This document shows, in pieces, positions 38,676 through 46,893 of a stretch of 64,000 nt of DNA. Every line of letters starts with the position of its first letter. Within the stretch, counting starts at the first letter, position 1. The stretch covers positions 1 through 64,000 of the forward strand of contig NZ_JABAIH010000011.1 in NCBI RefSeq assembly GCF_012641395.1, read 5' to 3'. A program made the translations under genes and the position numbers. The notes below the pieces were generated by a model. The model was not told where the DNA came from. It made no database searches and was given only the letters and a program-made list of their open reading frames with translations. This DNA is from Rhizobium sp. P32RR-XVIII. GTDB taxonomy: Bacteria > Pseudomonadota > Alphaproteobacteria > Rhizobiales > Rhizobiaceae.

Positions 38676-38760
38676 GCCCCATTGGCGGAATTGGTAGACG
38701 CGCTCGACTCAAAATCGAGTTTCGAAAGAAGTGCTGGTTCGACCCCGGCATGGGGCACCA
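38676..38760 (+). tRNA. tRNA-Leu (CAA)
   Basis: An 85-base class II tRNA. The acceptor stem GCCCCAT pairs with ATGGGGC; the D-arm has GGAATTGGTAGACGC; the anticodon stem CTCGA/TCGAG frames the loop CTCAAAA with anticodon CAA, reading UUG; a long variable arm follows and the T-arm has GGTTCGACCCC. The CCA end is encoded. Confidence 0.97.
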
Positions 38761-38790
38761 CCGACTTCCAAAAAAGCAACCGCGCGGCCT

Positions 38791-38997
38791 CTAGTGGATC
38801 GTCTGAATCCTGATCTCCTCCTTTGCAGCGAACGATTGGCATTCCTCCGGATCGTCGCCGACAAAGATGACGTCGCCTTCAGAGTCAAAAAGACCCCAGC
38901 AAGCTTCGTCCTCGAGAAAGACTTTCCGAACATATCCAAATTCTACGGCTTCGAAATAACGGTTGGATGTGAGATCAACAGCTTTTAGTTCTCGCAT
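38791..38997 (-). CDS. Small orphan protein beside tRNA-Leu
   Basis: A 68-residue acidic protein of unknown function (MRELKAVDLTSNRYFEAV...). No membrane segment or known motif is visible; the pattern suggests a small beta-rich fold with a FLEDEACWGLFDSEGDVIFVG core. GGAGAG stands six bases before the ATG, a good ribosome binding site, which is why I accept it. It lies 30 bases from the 3' end of the tRNA gene, has an AT-rich upstream region with direct repeats and differs from its neighbours in base composition. Confidence 0.7.
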   Translation of the reverse strand: MRELKAVDLTSNRYFEAVEFGYVRKVFLEDEACWGLFDSEGDVIFVGDDPEECQSFAAKEEIRIQTIH

Positions 38998-39016
38998 GGA
39001 ACTCTCCAGTGAGACT

Positions 39017-39043
39017 CAATATTATGTTTTAGTGCAATATTAT
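39017..39043. repeat. CAATATTAT direct repeats upstream of the small orphan gene
   Basis: Two exact 9-base copies of CAATATTAT start 18 bases apart (39017 and 39035) in a stretch of about one-third GC. They lie 20-46 bases before the start of the orphan gene on the minus strand and could bind a regulator or be part of its promoter. Confidence 0.55.
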
Positions 39044-39177
39044 ACTTCGCTTTGAACCTAGCGCCAAGCTGGTGTCTTCTAAGCGACGGGCCTGAATCGC
39101 GCGATTTCAAATCAAGTGTTTAATTTCCCCGATACTTCGTTAAAAGTGGCCGCCTCGAACCAACGTCAGGGGCGGAT

Positions 39178-40944
39178 GTGCATCAGGAAGCAACCCTTTT
39201 CGCGACGATTGCCATAGGTTTCGTCTTTGCGGCGGGGCTCGGATACCTCGCCGACAGACTCCGGCTGCCGCCGCTTGTCGGCTATCTCGTGGCCGGCATT
39301 CTTATGGGACCGTATACCCCCGGTTTCGTTGCGGATACGGCGCTTGCCAGCCAACTGGCGGAAATGGGCGTCGTCCTGCTGATGTTCGGCGTCGGCCTGC
39401 ATTTTTCCACCGCCGATTTGCTGGCCGTGCGCGGCGTCGCGGTACCGGGCGCGATCGCGCGGATCGTGATCGTTACGCTTCTCGGCATTGGGCTCGTGAA
39501 ATGGTGGGGCTGGGGTCTTGGTGCGGGGGTTGTCTTCGGTCTCGCCCTGTCGGTCGCAAGCACGGTCGTGCTGTTGAAGGCCCTGGAGGAGCGAAACCTT
39601 CTCAATTCGGCCAGCGGCCGCGTCGCCGTCGGCTGGTTGATCGTCGAAGACCTGGCCATGGTTCTGGCGCTGGTGCTGCTGCCCGCTCTCGCCGAATTCC
39701 TCGGCGGCCACGCCGCCAACGGTGCCGCGCATGATCCAGGATTGCCGCTTTGGCTGACGATTGCGTTGACGCTGCTGAAAGTCGGCGGCTTTGCGATCCT
39801 GGCGATCTTGCTCGGACCGAAGATCGTCCCCTGGCTCCTCATGCGAGTAGCCCGGACAGGTTCACGCGAGCTGTTCACGCTCACGGTGCTCGCCGTCGCG
39901 CTCGGCATCGCTTTCGGCTCCGCTGCAGTCTTCGGCGTCTCGTTCGCGCTCGGCGCTTTCTTCGCCGGCGTCGTGATGAGCGAGTCCAATCTCAGTCACA
40001 GGGCCGCTGCCGACTCCCTGCCGCTTCAGAACGCCTTTTCGGTGCTGTTCTTCGTCTCGGTCGGCATGCTGTTTGATCCGTCGATCCTGGTGCGCCAGCC
40101 GATGGCCGTGGTCGGTGCGCTGGCATTGATCATCGTCGGCAAGGCGATCATTTCCTTCCTGATTGTGATCATGCTTCGCTATCCGATCGGAATGGCCCTG
40201 ACCGTGTCGGGCGGGCTGGCGCAGATCGGCGAATTTTCCTTCATCCTGGCAGGCCTCGGGGTCTCGCTCGGCCTGTTGCCGCAGGAGGGACAGGACCTGA
40301 TCCTCGCCACCGCGATCCTGTCGATCACGTTCAATCCGGCCGTCTGCTACGGTGCCGAAGTGCTTCACAAGCGCGCCCATAGGAAATGGCCGCATCTTTA
40401 CGACAATTATGGCCGCCGGCGGCTCGATATCCTGGGCCGCGAACTCGAGAAAAACCGCCTGCTCGGTGAAAAACGCGCGCGCGAGCATAAGCTGGAGATA
40501 GAAAAGCTCATCGAGACCTTTCCGCTGTTTTCGGAGGTCGACGAGTATTCTCAGGAGGAGCTGCTGCTGCTTTTCCGGCCGAAATCGGCGCTTCCCGGCG
40601 AAAGGGTGGTGCGCAAGGGCGACCGGGGCGATGGCATGTATTTCATTTCCTCGGGCGCGGTGGAGGTGCGCGTCGATGGTGATCCAGTTCGCCTGGAGGC
40701 CGGTGCCTTTTTCGGCGAAATAGCGCTATTGACGGGTGGGCGCCGAACGGCCGATGTCATCGCTGTCGATTTCTGCCAGTTCCTGGTGCTGGACCGCCGT
40801 GACTTCAACATGTTCACGGCGCACCACCCGGCATTAAGGGCCGCCGTCAGCGAGATGGCGCGCGAACGGGCGGAAATGAATGTCATGCGGGCGAAGCGCC
40901 AGGCGCAGCCGGATCAGCGCGAACGCTCCACCGAAGGCCAATAG
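39178..40944 (+). CDS. CPA2-family cation:proton antiporter with cyclic-nucleotide-binding domain
   Basis: Monovalent cation/proton antiporter of the inner membrane. The 588-residue protein has about 12 helices (to about residue 400) of the KefB/YbaL type, starting FAAGLGYLADRLRLPPLVGYLVAGILMGP. After a charged linker, residues about 450-560 form a cyclic-nucleotide-binding fold: GDRGDGMYFISSGAVEV, then AGAFFGEIALLTGGRRTADV. The arginine and glutamate-alanine pattern GEIALL is retained, so nucleotide binding is plausible. KefB and YbaL have a TrkA-N/RCK domain here instead. The start is GTG at 39178 with AGGGGCG upstream. Confidence 0.88.
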   Translation: MHQEATLFATIAIGFVFAAGLGYLADRLRLPPLVGYLVAGILMGPYTPGFVADTALASQLAEMGVVLLMFGVGLHFSTADLLAVRGVAVPGAIARIVIVTLLGIGLVKWWGWGLGAGVVFGLALSVASTVVLLKALEERNLLNSASGRVAVGWLIVEDLAMVLALVLLPALAEFLGGHAANGAAHDPGLPLWLTIALTLLKVGGFAILAILLGPKIVPWLLMRVARTGSRELFTLTVLAVALGIAFGSAAVFGVSFALGAFFAGVVMSESNLSHRAAADSLPLQNAFSVLFFVSVGMLFDPSILVRQPMAVVGALALIIVGKAIISFLIVIMLRYPIGMALTVSGGLAQIGEFSFILAGLGVSLGLLPQEGQDLILATAILSITFNPAVCYGAEVLHKRAHRKWPHLYDNYGRRRLDILGRELEKNRLLGEKRAREHKLEIEKLIETFPLFSEVDEYSQEELLLLFRPKSALPGERVVRKGDRGDGMYFISSGAVEVRVDGDPVRLEAGAFFGEIALLTGGRRTADVIAVDFCQFLVLDRRDFNMFTAHHPALRAAVSEMARERAEMNVMRAKRQAQPDQRERSTEGQ

Positions 40945-41210
40945 GCATCGGCGTGGAAATCCTCGGGAATCGGATTGAGCCGAGAGAGCGTTTGGGCCGC
41001 AAAATCGAGCTGCATCTTCAAATATCTCAGTGCTTCGGGCTGTGGAGCCCCTGTCGCAAGCTGTCGCACGTAGGACGTATGATAACCGCTTTCACGAAGA
41101 CGCCGGACCGCTTCCCGCCGCACATCTTCGCTGCTTGGCTGCCTTTGGGCTGCGGCTCCCACCTCATCGGCCGCTTTGCCCAGGCCGCCTTCAATCACCC
41201 TAAATTTCAT
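40914..41210 (-). CDS. Conserved rhizobial hypothetical protein
   Basis: A 98-residue protein of unknown function, mostly helical, with RREAVRRLRESGYHTSYVRQLATGAPQPEALRYLKMQLDFAAQ in parts. No membrane segment or catalytic motif is visible. I start at MKFRVIEGG (41210); a longer frame begins at 41276. Its 3' end overlaps the end of the antiporter gene by 31 bases on the opposite strand. I recall similar proteins of this length in other rhizobia, which is the main reason for calling it. Confidence 0.65.
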   Translation of the reverse strand: MKFRVIEGGLGKAADEVGAAAQRQPSSEDVRREAVRRLRESGYHTSYVRQLATGAPQPEALRYLKMQLDFAAQTLSRLNPIPEDFHADAYWPSVERSR

Positions 41211-41409
41211 TCGTCGCACCTGTAAATTAGACCCGAAAGCAGCTTGCAGCCGGCTGACCGATTTGCAATCTGCCAAAATGCCGCGAGCGGCGCTGACATT
41301 CGGATCACGAAAATTTTCGCCAACAGCCTGGCGTTATCGCGACGTTAAAGGATTTACAGGCCCGGACCGGTTCCCTAAAGCTTTTGCACCGCAGCACGAA
41401 AGGAATGGA

Positions 41410-42000
41410 ATGCTCCGCAGACTTTACGACTGGACCATGTCTCTCGCCGCCCGCAAATCGGCCGAAGTCTGGCTCGCCGTTATCGCCTTCGTCGAAAGCT
41501 CCGTCTTTCTCGTTCCGGCCGATGTCCTCTTCCTTCCGATGGCACTGGCCAAACCTGAGCGCTCTTATCGATATGCAATCGTCGCGACGATCGCCTCGGT
41601 TCTCGGCGGCATTGCCGGCTGGGCGCTTGGTTTCTACGCCTACGAGACGGTGGCGAAGCCGGTACTGGAATTTTATGGGAAGCTCGATGCCTTCGAGCAG
41701 ATGAAGTCCTACGTCACCTACGAAACGATACTGCTTCTGCTGGTGACCTCGGGGCTGGCGCACCTGCCACCGATCAAGATCGTAACGATCCTTTCCGGCG
41801 TCATTCACGTCAATATCTGGCTGTTCATCGTCTCTGCGATCGTTGCACGTGGCGCACGCTTCCTGTTCCTGGCTTGGCTGCTTCGGCGGTATGGCGAATC
41901 GATCCGCCATTTCATCGAGAAGCGCCTCGGACATATCGTCAGCATCGGTGCCGTGGTCGCGATGGTGCTCTATATTGCATACCGCTACCTTGCACACTGA
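41410..42000 (+). CDS. YqaA/DedA-family membrane protein
   Basis: A 196-residue membrane protein of the SNARE-associated/VTT (DedA-like) family. Hydrophobic helices lie at about 20-45, 60-80, 105-130, 140-165 and 175-195, and the family segment FVESSVFLVPADVLFLPMALAKP is clear near the N-terminus. Members act as lipid flippases or support membrane potential. AAGGA stands ten bases before the ATG at 41410. It lies 22 bases upstream of dsbB and is probably cotranscribed with it. Confidence 0.9.
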   Translation: MLRRLYDWTMSLAARKSAEVWLAVIAFVESSVFLVPADVLFLPMALAKPERSYRYAIVATIASVLGGIAGWALGFYAYETVAKPVLEFYGKLDAFEQMKSYVTYETILLLLVTSGLAHLPPIKIVTILSGVIHVNIWLFIVSAIVARGARFLFLAWLLRRYGESIRHFIEKRLGHIVSIGAVVAMVLYIAYRYLAH

Positions 42001-42022
42001 GCCAACCTCCCGGAGTTCCTCC

Positions 42023-42538
42023 ATGACTGCCATTGCCTCGCCATTTTCCCGCCCGGTCGTTCTCTATTCGCTGCTCCTGGCTCTTGGCATGGCAGTCGTG
42101 GTTGGGACAGCGCTCGGTTTCCAGTATATCGGCGGCTATATTCCCTGTGCGCTCTGCCTGCTGCAGCGCCAGCCTTATTACTACGCCATCCCGATCGCGA
42201 TCCTGGGAGCGCTTGCATCCTTTTTCGGTCTACCGAACTGGATCGGCCGCGCGCTGCTTTTGGCGGCTGGGATGCTGATGGTGGTCGGAGCCGGAATGGG
42301 GGTCTATCACGCAGGTGTCGAATGGCACTTCTGGGCGGGACCTGCGACCTGCTCGACGAGCGCAAGCAGCATGACGCAGAACGCCGGCGACCTGCTGACG
42401 GAACTCAATACGATCACCGGCCCTTCGTGCACCGACGCAGCGCTCCGCGTGCTCGGCCTGTCCTTCGCGGGCTGGAATGTGATTGCAAGCCTCGTTCTTG
42501 CGGCCTTCGCCTTCGTCGGCGTCCGCAAGTCGGCCTGA
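42023..42538 (+). CDS. dsbB: Disulfide bond formation protein B
   Basis: Inner-membrane quinone-linked enzyme that re-oxidises DsbA. The 171-residue protein has four helices and both redox pairs: C42 and C45 in YIPCALCLLQR, and C110 with C136 in GPATCSTSA and TGPSCTDAA. The arginine after the first pair, needed for quinone contact, is present. GGAG precedes the ATG. It follows the YqaA-like gene closely. The match to the DsbB family is good although the alphaproteobacterial branch is divergent. Confidence 0.92.
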   Translation: MTAIASPFSRPVVLYSLLLALGMAVVVGTALGFQYIGGYIPCALCLLQRQPYYYAIPIAILGALASFFGLPNWIGRALLLAAGMLMVVGAGMGVYHAGVEWHFWAGPATCSTSASSMTQNAGDLLTELNTITGPSCTDAALRVLGLSFAGWNVIASLVLAAFAFVGVRKSA

Positions 42539-42553
42539 AAGAGACTGCTGCCG

Positions 42554-43111
42554 TTACGGCTGCAGTTCGGTATCCCAGTAGAGATAATCGAGCCAGCTGT
42601 CGTGCAGATAGTTCGGCGGGAAGAGCCGGCCATTGTTGTGCAGATCCTGCACGGTCGGCTGATACGGCTTCTGCGTGGGGAACATCCCTGCCTGCTTCGG
42701 CAGCTTGCTGCCCTTCCTGAGATTGCAGGGAGAACAGGCCGCCACGACATTTTGCCAGGTTGTCTCGCCGCCATGGGCGCGTGGGATGACGTGATCAAAG
42801 GTTAGATCATCATGCTCGCCGCAATACTGGCATTCGAACTTGTCCCGGAGAAACACGTTGAATCGCGTGAAGGCCGGGTTCCGTGAAGGCTGAACGTATG
42901 TCTTGAGGCAAACGACACTCGGAAGCCGCATCGAGAAGCTCGGCGACGAAACCGAATGTTCGTATTCTGCGATGATATTCACACGGTCAAGGAAAACCGC
43001 CTTGATCGCGTCCTGCCAGGACCAAAGCGACAAGGGATAATAACTCAAAGGCCTGTAGTCAGCGTTCAGGACGAGCGCCGGCAGGGCCTGGGGGGAGACT
43101 GCAATCGTCAA
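42554..43111 (-). CDS. HNH endonuclease domain protein
   Basis: A 185-residue protein with a clear HNH nuclease: CQYCGEHDDLTFDHVIPRAHGGETTWQNVVAACSPCNLRKG in parts, in which four cysteines bind zinc and DH starts the beta-beta-alpha metal site. The N-terminal half (PALVLNADYRPLSYYPLSLWSWQDAIKAV) is typical of the stand-alone chromosomal HNH proteins of unknown function in alphaproteobacteria. The start is TTG at 43111 with AGGAGAG upstream; TAATAT at 43147-43152 on the minus strand looks like its -10 box. Confidence 0.9.
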   Translation of the reverse strand: MTIAVSPQALPALVLNADYRPLSYYPLSLWSWQDAIKAVFLDRVNIIAEYEHSVSSPSFSMRLPSVVCLKTYVQPSRNPAFTRFNVFLRDKFECQYCGEHDDLTFDHVIPRAHGGETTWQNVVAACSPCNLRKGSKLPKQAGMFPTQKPYQPTVQDLHNNGRLFPPNYLHDSWLDYLYWDTELQP

Positions 43112-43222
43112 AGGACTCTCCTGAGCGATTCGGCATCTGCATCCTTATATTAGGCCGGTTGTGACAGCCTTGTGAAGTCCAATAAATTCAGCGAATAAAG
43201 GCTAATTCATGAGCGTTGCCGA

Positions 43223-43909
43223 TCAGCCGACCGGCAGCAGTCCACGACCCAGTTTCTGCGCGTAGTAGGCCCAGAACAGCCTTGCCGCGACAGATCGCCA
43301 GGGAGACCAGATCGCGGCAAGCGAGGCGAGCGCTTTTGCCTGTGGGCGTTTTTCGAGACCAAGAGCCGCAGCAACTGCATTCTGCAGCGCGACGTCTCCG
43401 GATGGGAAGACGTCGGCATGCCCACCGCAAAACATCAGATAGACTTCTGCCGTCCAGGGACCGACGCCCTTCAAGGATGTCAACTCGGCAAGCGCTTCGG
43501 CAGGCGGCTTCACGGAAAGTGCCGCGAGATCCAGATCGCCTGATGCCACCGCGTCGGCGATACCCGACAGCGTCGTCGCTTTCGCGCGCGACAAGCCGAA
43601 CTGCCGCCAGGCTTCCGGATGAAGCGCGACATAGCCTTCGGCCGTCAGCAGTCCATCTGGGGGAAGCATGCGCCGCCAGATGGCTTCGGCGCTTGCGCGC
43701 GAAACCATCTGCGAGACGATGATATGCGCAAGCCCCGCAAACCCGGGTTCGCGAAGGCGGAGCGGAATCGGGCCTGCCTCCTCGGCAATCACTGCGAGCC
43801 GCGGGTCGAGGCGCAGCAGATGCTCCATTCCCTCGCGGATATCCTCTTCGCCTCGAATGATCTGCACAGTGCCTCGCGATGGTTTCGAATCCGTGGCAGA
43901 AGAAAGCAT
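43223..43909 (-). CDS. DNA-3-methyladenine glycosylase II-like (AlkA)
   Basis: Base-excision repair enzyme that removes alkylated purines. About 228 residues with the helix-hairpin-helix LTSLKGVGPWTAEVYLMFCGGHADVFPSGDVALQ, where the catalytic aspartate lies in PSGDVALQ. Two starts are possible: the ATG at 43909, which shares a CATG with the gluQ start on the other strand, or a GTG at 43867 (MQIIRGEEDI) that follows GAGG and matches the usual beginning of homologues. The GTG start is probably correct. It is divergent from gluQ. Confidence 0.88.
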   Translation of the reverse strand: MLSSATDSKPSRGTVQIIRGEEDIREGMEHLLRLDPRLAVIAEEAGPIPLRLREPGFAGLAHIIVSQMVSRASAEAIWRRMLPPDGLLTAEGYVALHPEAWRQFGLSRAKATTLSGIADAVASGDLDLAALSVKPPAEALAELTSLKGVGPWTAEVYLMFCGGHADVFPSGDVALQNAVAAALGLEKRPQAKALASLAAIWSPWRSVAARLFWAYYAQKLGRGLLPVG

Positions 43910-44789
43910 GACCACGACTCAGCGTCAAAAGCCTGTTTTTCGTTTTGCACCCAGCCCCAACGGCCCGCTGCATCTTGGCCACGCGCTTTCGGCTTTCCTC
44001 AATCAGGACATGGCAGCGGCGGCGAACGGACGTCTTTTGCTGCGCATCGAAGACATCGACCAGACGCGTTGTACACCCGATTTCGAAGCAGGCATCTACA
44101 TCGATCTCGAATGGCTGGGGATCGGCTGGGAAAAACCCGTTCGGCGGCAGTCCGCGCATTTCACGGAATATCAGGCGGCGCTGCGCACGCTGATCGAGCG
44201 CGGACTGGTCTATCCTTCGTTTCTGACGCGCGGCGAGGTCAAGGCCAGAGTGACCGCCTCCGAAGCCGGCGGCAATCCCTGGCCGCGCGATCCGGACGGT
44301 TCGCCGCACTATCCAGCCGACGATCGCGACCGCAGCGAGGGTGAGCGGCAAAAGATGCTCGCATCGGGACTGAAGCACGCTTGGCGTCTCGATATGCGGC
44401 GCGCGCTGCAATCCCTCGGCTGCACCTTGCGCTGGAGCGAAACCGGCGACGCACAAACCGGCGAGATTGCAGCCGATCCATCGATTTGGGGAGATGTCGT
44501 TCTCTCACGCTCCGATGCACCATCAAGCTACCACCTTTCGGTCGTCATCGACGACGCGCTGCAGGGCGTCACGCATGTGGTGCGCGGGCTCGACCTCTTT
44601 CATGCGACGTCCGTCCACCGGCTGCTGCAGGCCCTGCTCGGTCTGCCGGAACCCATTTATCACCACCATCGGCTGGTGACGGACGCGGCGGGACGCAAAC
44701 TCTCCAAAAGCGAAGGCCATACCGGCCTTGCCGAATTGAGAGCCAAGGGCTTGTCAGCGGCCGATATCCGGCACCTTGTCGGCCTTTGA
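43908..44789 (+). CDS. gluQ: Glutamyl-Q tRNA(Asp) synthetase
   Basis: Attaches glutamate to the queuosine base in the anticodon of tRNA-Asp. The 293-residue protein is a truncated glutamyl-tRNA synthetase with only the catalytic core: the HIGH-type motif in RFAPSPNGPLHLGHA, the class I pocket IEDIDQTRCTPDFE, and the KMSKS-type motif in GRKLSKSEGH. The anticodon-binding domain is absent, which is normal for this family. The ATG at 43908 fits the family start; its ribosome binding site is weak (GAAGA). The 3' end overlaps the converging YihY gene by 36 bases. Confidence 0.94.
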   Translation: MTTTQRQKPVFRFAPSPNGPLHLGHALSAFLNQDMAAAANGRLLLRIEDIDQTRCTPDFEAGIYIDLEWLGIGWEKPVRRQSAHFTEYQAALRTLIERGLVYPSFLTRGEVKARVTASEAGGNPWPRDPDGSPHYPADDRDRSEGERQKMLASGLKHAWRLDMRRALQSLGCTLRWSETGDAQTGEIAADPSIWGDVVLSRSDAPSSYHLSVVIDDALQGVTHVVRGLDLFHATSVHRLLQALLGLPEPIYHHHRLVTDAAGRKLSKSEGHTGLAELRAKGLSAADIRHLVGL

Positions 44790-45719
44790 GGACTTGCTGG
44801 CCTGTCCGCCCAGGAAGTTGCGGGAAAAAATGGCGCGTACGCGAAATTTCATCAGCGCCGCGTTGACCTCTGCGCCGATGATGAAGATCACGCCAACCAT
44901 GTAGAGGAAAATCAGCACGACCATCACCGATGCCAGACCGGCATAGGTGGCCGTGTAGTTGGCAAAGGTCGCAAGGTAGTAGGCGAAGATCACGGCTCCG
45001 GCGAGCCAGAAAAGCAGTGTCAGCAGGACGCCGGGTATGACGTCATAAACGTGCCGCCGGCCGGCCGGCAGCCAGAGGTGAACGACGAGCAGGCCGACTG
45101 TCAGCACGAAGAGCGTTCCGTAGATTCGCCAGCTGAAGACGATCTCAAGTGCGTCGACAATGAGCGGCAGCCGTTCGCGGATGACGTCGGGGAGCCATTC
45201 GAGGGTGTCGTTGTTCAACAGCCATTCGCGCGCATAGTTGAGCCCCACCGGCACGGCGACGAGCAGGATGCTGATGGCGGCAAAAATGATGACAGCAACG
45301 AGGACATAACCGAGGCTGGCAAGGCGCGTTAAATACCATGGCCGCGTTTCCTGCACGCGGTAGGCACGATTGAGCGAAATGCGCAGCGCTTCGACGCCGT
45401 TCGAGGCGAAGTAGGCGGCAGCCAGTACCGAGACCGTCAGCAGCCCGCCACGCGGGATAGTCAGGACTTGAAGCACTTGATCGGCAACGGGCTTGGCGAT
45501 CGCCTCCGGCCATGTATCGAAAATGAGATGGACGGCCGTCGCGGAAAACTGATCGGCGCCAAGGAAGTTCGCAAGCGCCGTGCCGAAGATCAGGAAGGGA
45601 AAAACCGCAAGCAGAATCGACAATGCAACATGGCTTGCCATGGCGAAACCGTCATCCTCGATGAGATGGCAAATTGCGTCGTATGCCACGTCGTAGAACG
45701 TCCGCACTATCTTCGGCAT
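44754..45719 (-). CDS. YihY/BrkB-family inner-membrane protein
   Basis: A 321-residue membrane protein of the former ribonuclease BN family, now considered an unrelated transporter-like protein of unknown function. Six hydrophobic segments are visible, with the family marks AMASHVALSILLAVFPFLIF near the start and TYAGLASVMVVLIFLYMVGVIFIIGAEVNA near the end. The C-terminus is basic and cytoplasmic. It is convergent with gluQ and divergent from the SDR gene. Confidence 0.9.
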   Translation of the reverse strand: MPKIVRTFYDVAYDAICHLIEDDGFAMASHVALSILLAVFPFLIFGTALANFLGADQFSATAVHLIFDTWPEAIAKPVADQVLQVLTIPRGGLLTVSVLAAAYFASNGVEALRISLNRAYRVQETRPWYLTRLASLGYVLVAVIIFAAISILLVAVPVGLNYAREWLLNNDTLEWLPDVIRERLPLIVDALEIVFSWRIYGTLFVLTVGLLVVHLWLPAGRRHVYDVIPGVLLTLLFWLAGAVIFAYYLATFANYTATYAGLASVMVVLIFLYMVGVIFIIGAEVNAALMKFRVRAIFSRNFLGGQASKSSKADKVPDIGR

Positions 45720-45816
45720 TCCGTCCCCATCTTCGGCCTTTCGTCAGCCGGCTTTCGTCGTTGTATCCTCCCGTCGAATATGGGAAACCAGTCGCATTTT
45801 GTACAGGAATCAATCC

Positions 45817-46650
45817 ATGGCGGAGCAGCGCACCATCATCGTGACCGGATGCTCGTCCGGCATCGGTGCTTATTGCGCGCGAGCTCTGAAGGATGACGGC
45901 TGGCGCGTCTTTGCAACAGCGCGGAAACACGACGACGTGGCATCGCTGCGTGCCGACGGACTCGAAGCTTTCCTGATGGATTATACGCGGCCGGATTTGA
46001 TCTCTGGCTTCGTTCGGGATGTGACCGAGGCGAGCGGCGGGCGCATCGACGCGCTTTTCAACAACGGTGGTTACGGCCAGCCCGGCGCGGTCGAGGATCT
46101 GACGACCGATGTGCTGCGCGCGCAGTTCGAAACGAATTTCTTCGGCTGGCACGAACTGGCACGCCAGGTGCTGCCCTTGATGCGAAAGCGCGGTTCGGGC
46201 CGCATCGTGCAATGCTCGTCCATTTTAGGGTTGGTACCCTATCGCTTTCGCGGCGCCTACATTGCATCGAAATTCGCGCTCGAGGGCCTGAGCATTACAT
46301 TGCGTATGGAGCTTCAAGGCAGCGGCATCCATGTAAGCTTGATCGAGCCGGGACCGATCGCCTCCCGCTTTACCGTCAATGCGCTCGCCAAGTTCAAAGA
46401 GCATGTCGATATCGGTAATTCGGTACATGCGGCAGACTACCGACGGCAGCTCGCGCGGCTTGAGGGGACAGGCACGAAGAATCGACATAAGCTTCAGCCG
46501 GATGCCGTCTATACCGTGCTGAAACACGCATTGAACTCGGACGCTCCGAGGCCACATTATCCTGTAACAACTCCGGCAAAACAGGGCATGCTCCTGAAGA
46601 GGCTGCTTCCGGCGGATCTCTTCTACCGTTTGATGCGCCGGACCGACTGA
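45817..46650 (+). CDS. Short-chain dehydrogenase/reductase
   Basis: NAD(P)-dependent oxidoreductase, 277 residues. The classical SDR motifs are present: TGCSSGIGAYCA (10-21) for the cofactor, NNGGYGQPG in place of the usual NNAG, the catalytic serine in VQCSSILGLVP and Y-x-x-x-K in GAYIASKFALEG. The following VSLIEPGPIASRF marks it as a classical-type SDR. The substrate is unknown; similar proteins are annotated only by family. AGGAA precedes the ATG at 45817. It is the first gene of a run with the small membrane protein and the adenosyltransferase. Confidence 0.9.
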   Translation: MAEQRTIIVTGCSSGIGAYCARALKDDGWRVFATARKHDDVASLRADGLEAFLMDYTRPDLISGFVRDVTEASGGRIDALFNNGGYGQPGAVEDLTTDVLRAQFETNFFGWHELARQVLPLMRKRGSGRIVQCSSILGLVPYRFRGAYIASKFALEGLSITLRMELQGSGIHVSLIEPGPIASRFTVNALAKFKEHVDIGNSVHAADYRRQLARLEGTGTKNRHKLQPDAVYTVLKHALNSDAPRPHYPVTTPAKQGMLLKRLLPADLFYRLMRRTD

Positions 46651-46668
46651 ACAAGAAAGCCGAACGCC

Positions 46669-46872
46669 ATGTCCACGGTCACCTACATTCTCGCAATCAT
46701 CGTCATGGGCCTTGTGGCGCTCGTGTTGATCCGCGGCCTCTTCAATATGATGAAGGGCGGCAATCCGAACCTTTCCAACAAGCTGATGCAGTTGCGCATA
46801 TTGCTGCAGGCGATCGCGGTGATTCTCATCATGCTGACGCTGTGGCTGACGGGCGGCGGGCGGCCGACCTGA
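46669..46872 (+). CDS. Small twin-transmembrane protein (HIG1-like)
   Basis: A 67-residue membrane protein with two helices (about 3-22 and 40-60) linked by a basic loop MMKGGNPNLSNKLMQLRI. The loop and length are those of the alphaproteobacterial HIG1-type twin-transmembrane proteins, relatives of mitochondrial respiratory supercomplex factors; a role with cytochrome oxidase is possible but unproven. It sits 18 bases after the SDR gene and 21 bases before the adenosyltransferase gene. Confidence 0.88.
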   Translation: MSTVTYILAIIVMGLVALVLIRGLFNMMKGGNPNLSNKLMQLRILLQAIAVILIMLTLWLTGGGRPT

Positions 46873-46893
46873 CGATTTTGCCAAGGAGGATGC

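Noticed and set aside
46873-46893. Cobalamin riboswitch before the adenosyltransferase gene
   Set aside because: Only 21 bases separate it from the preceding gene, too short for the element.
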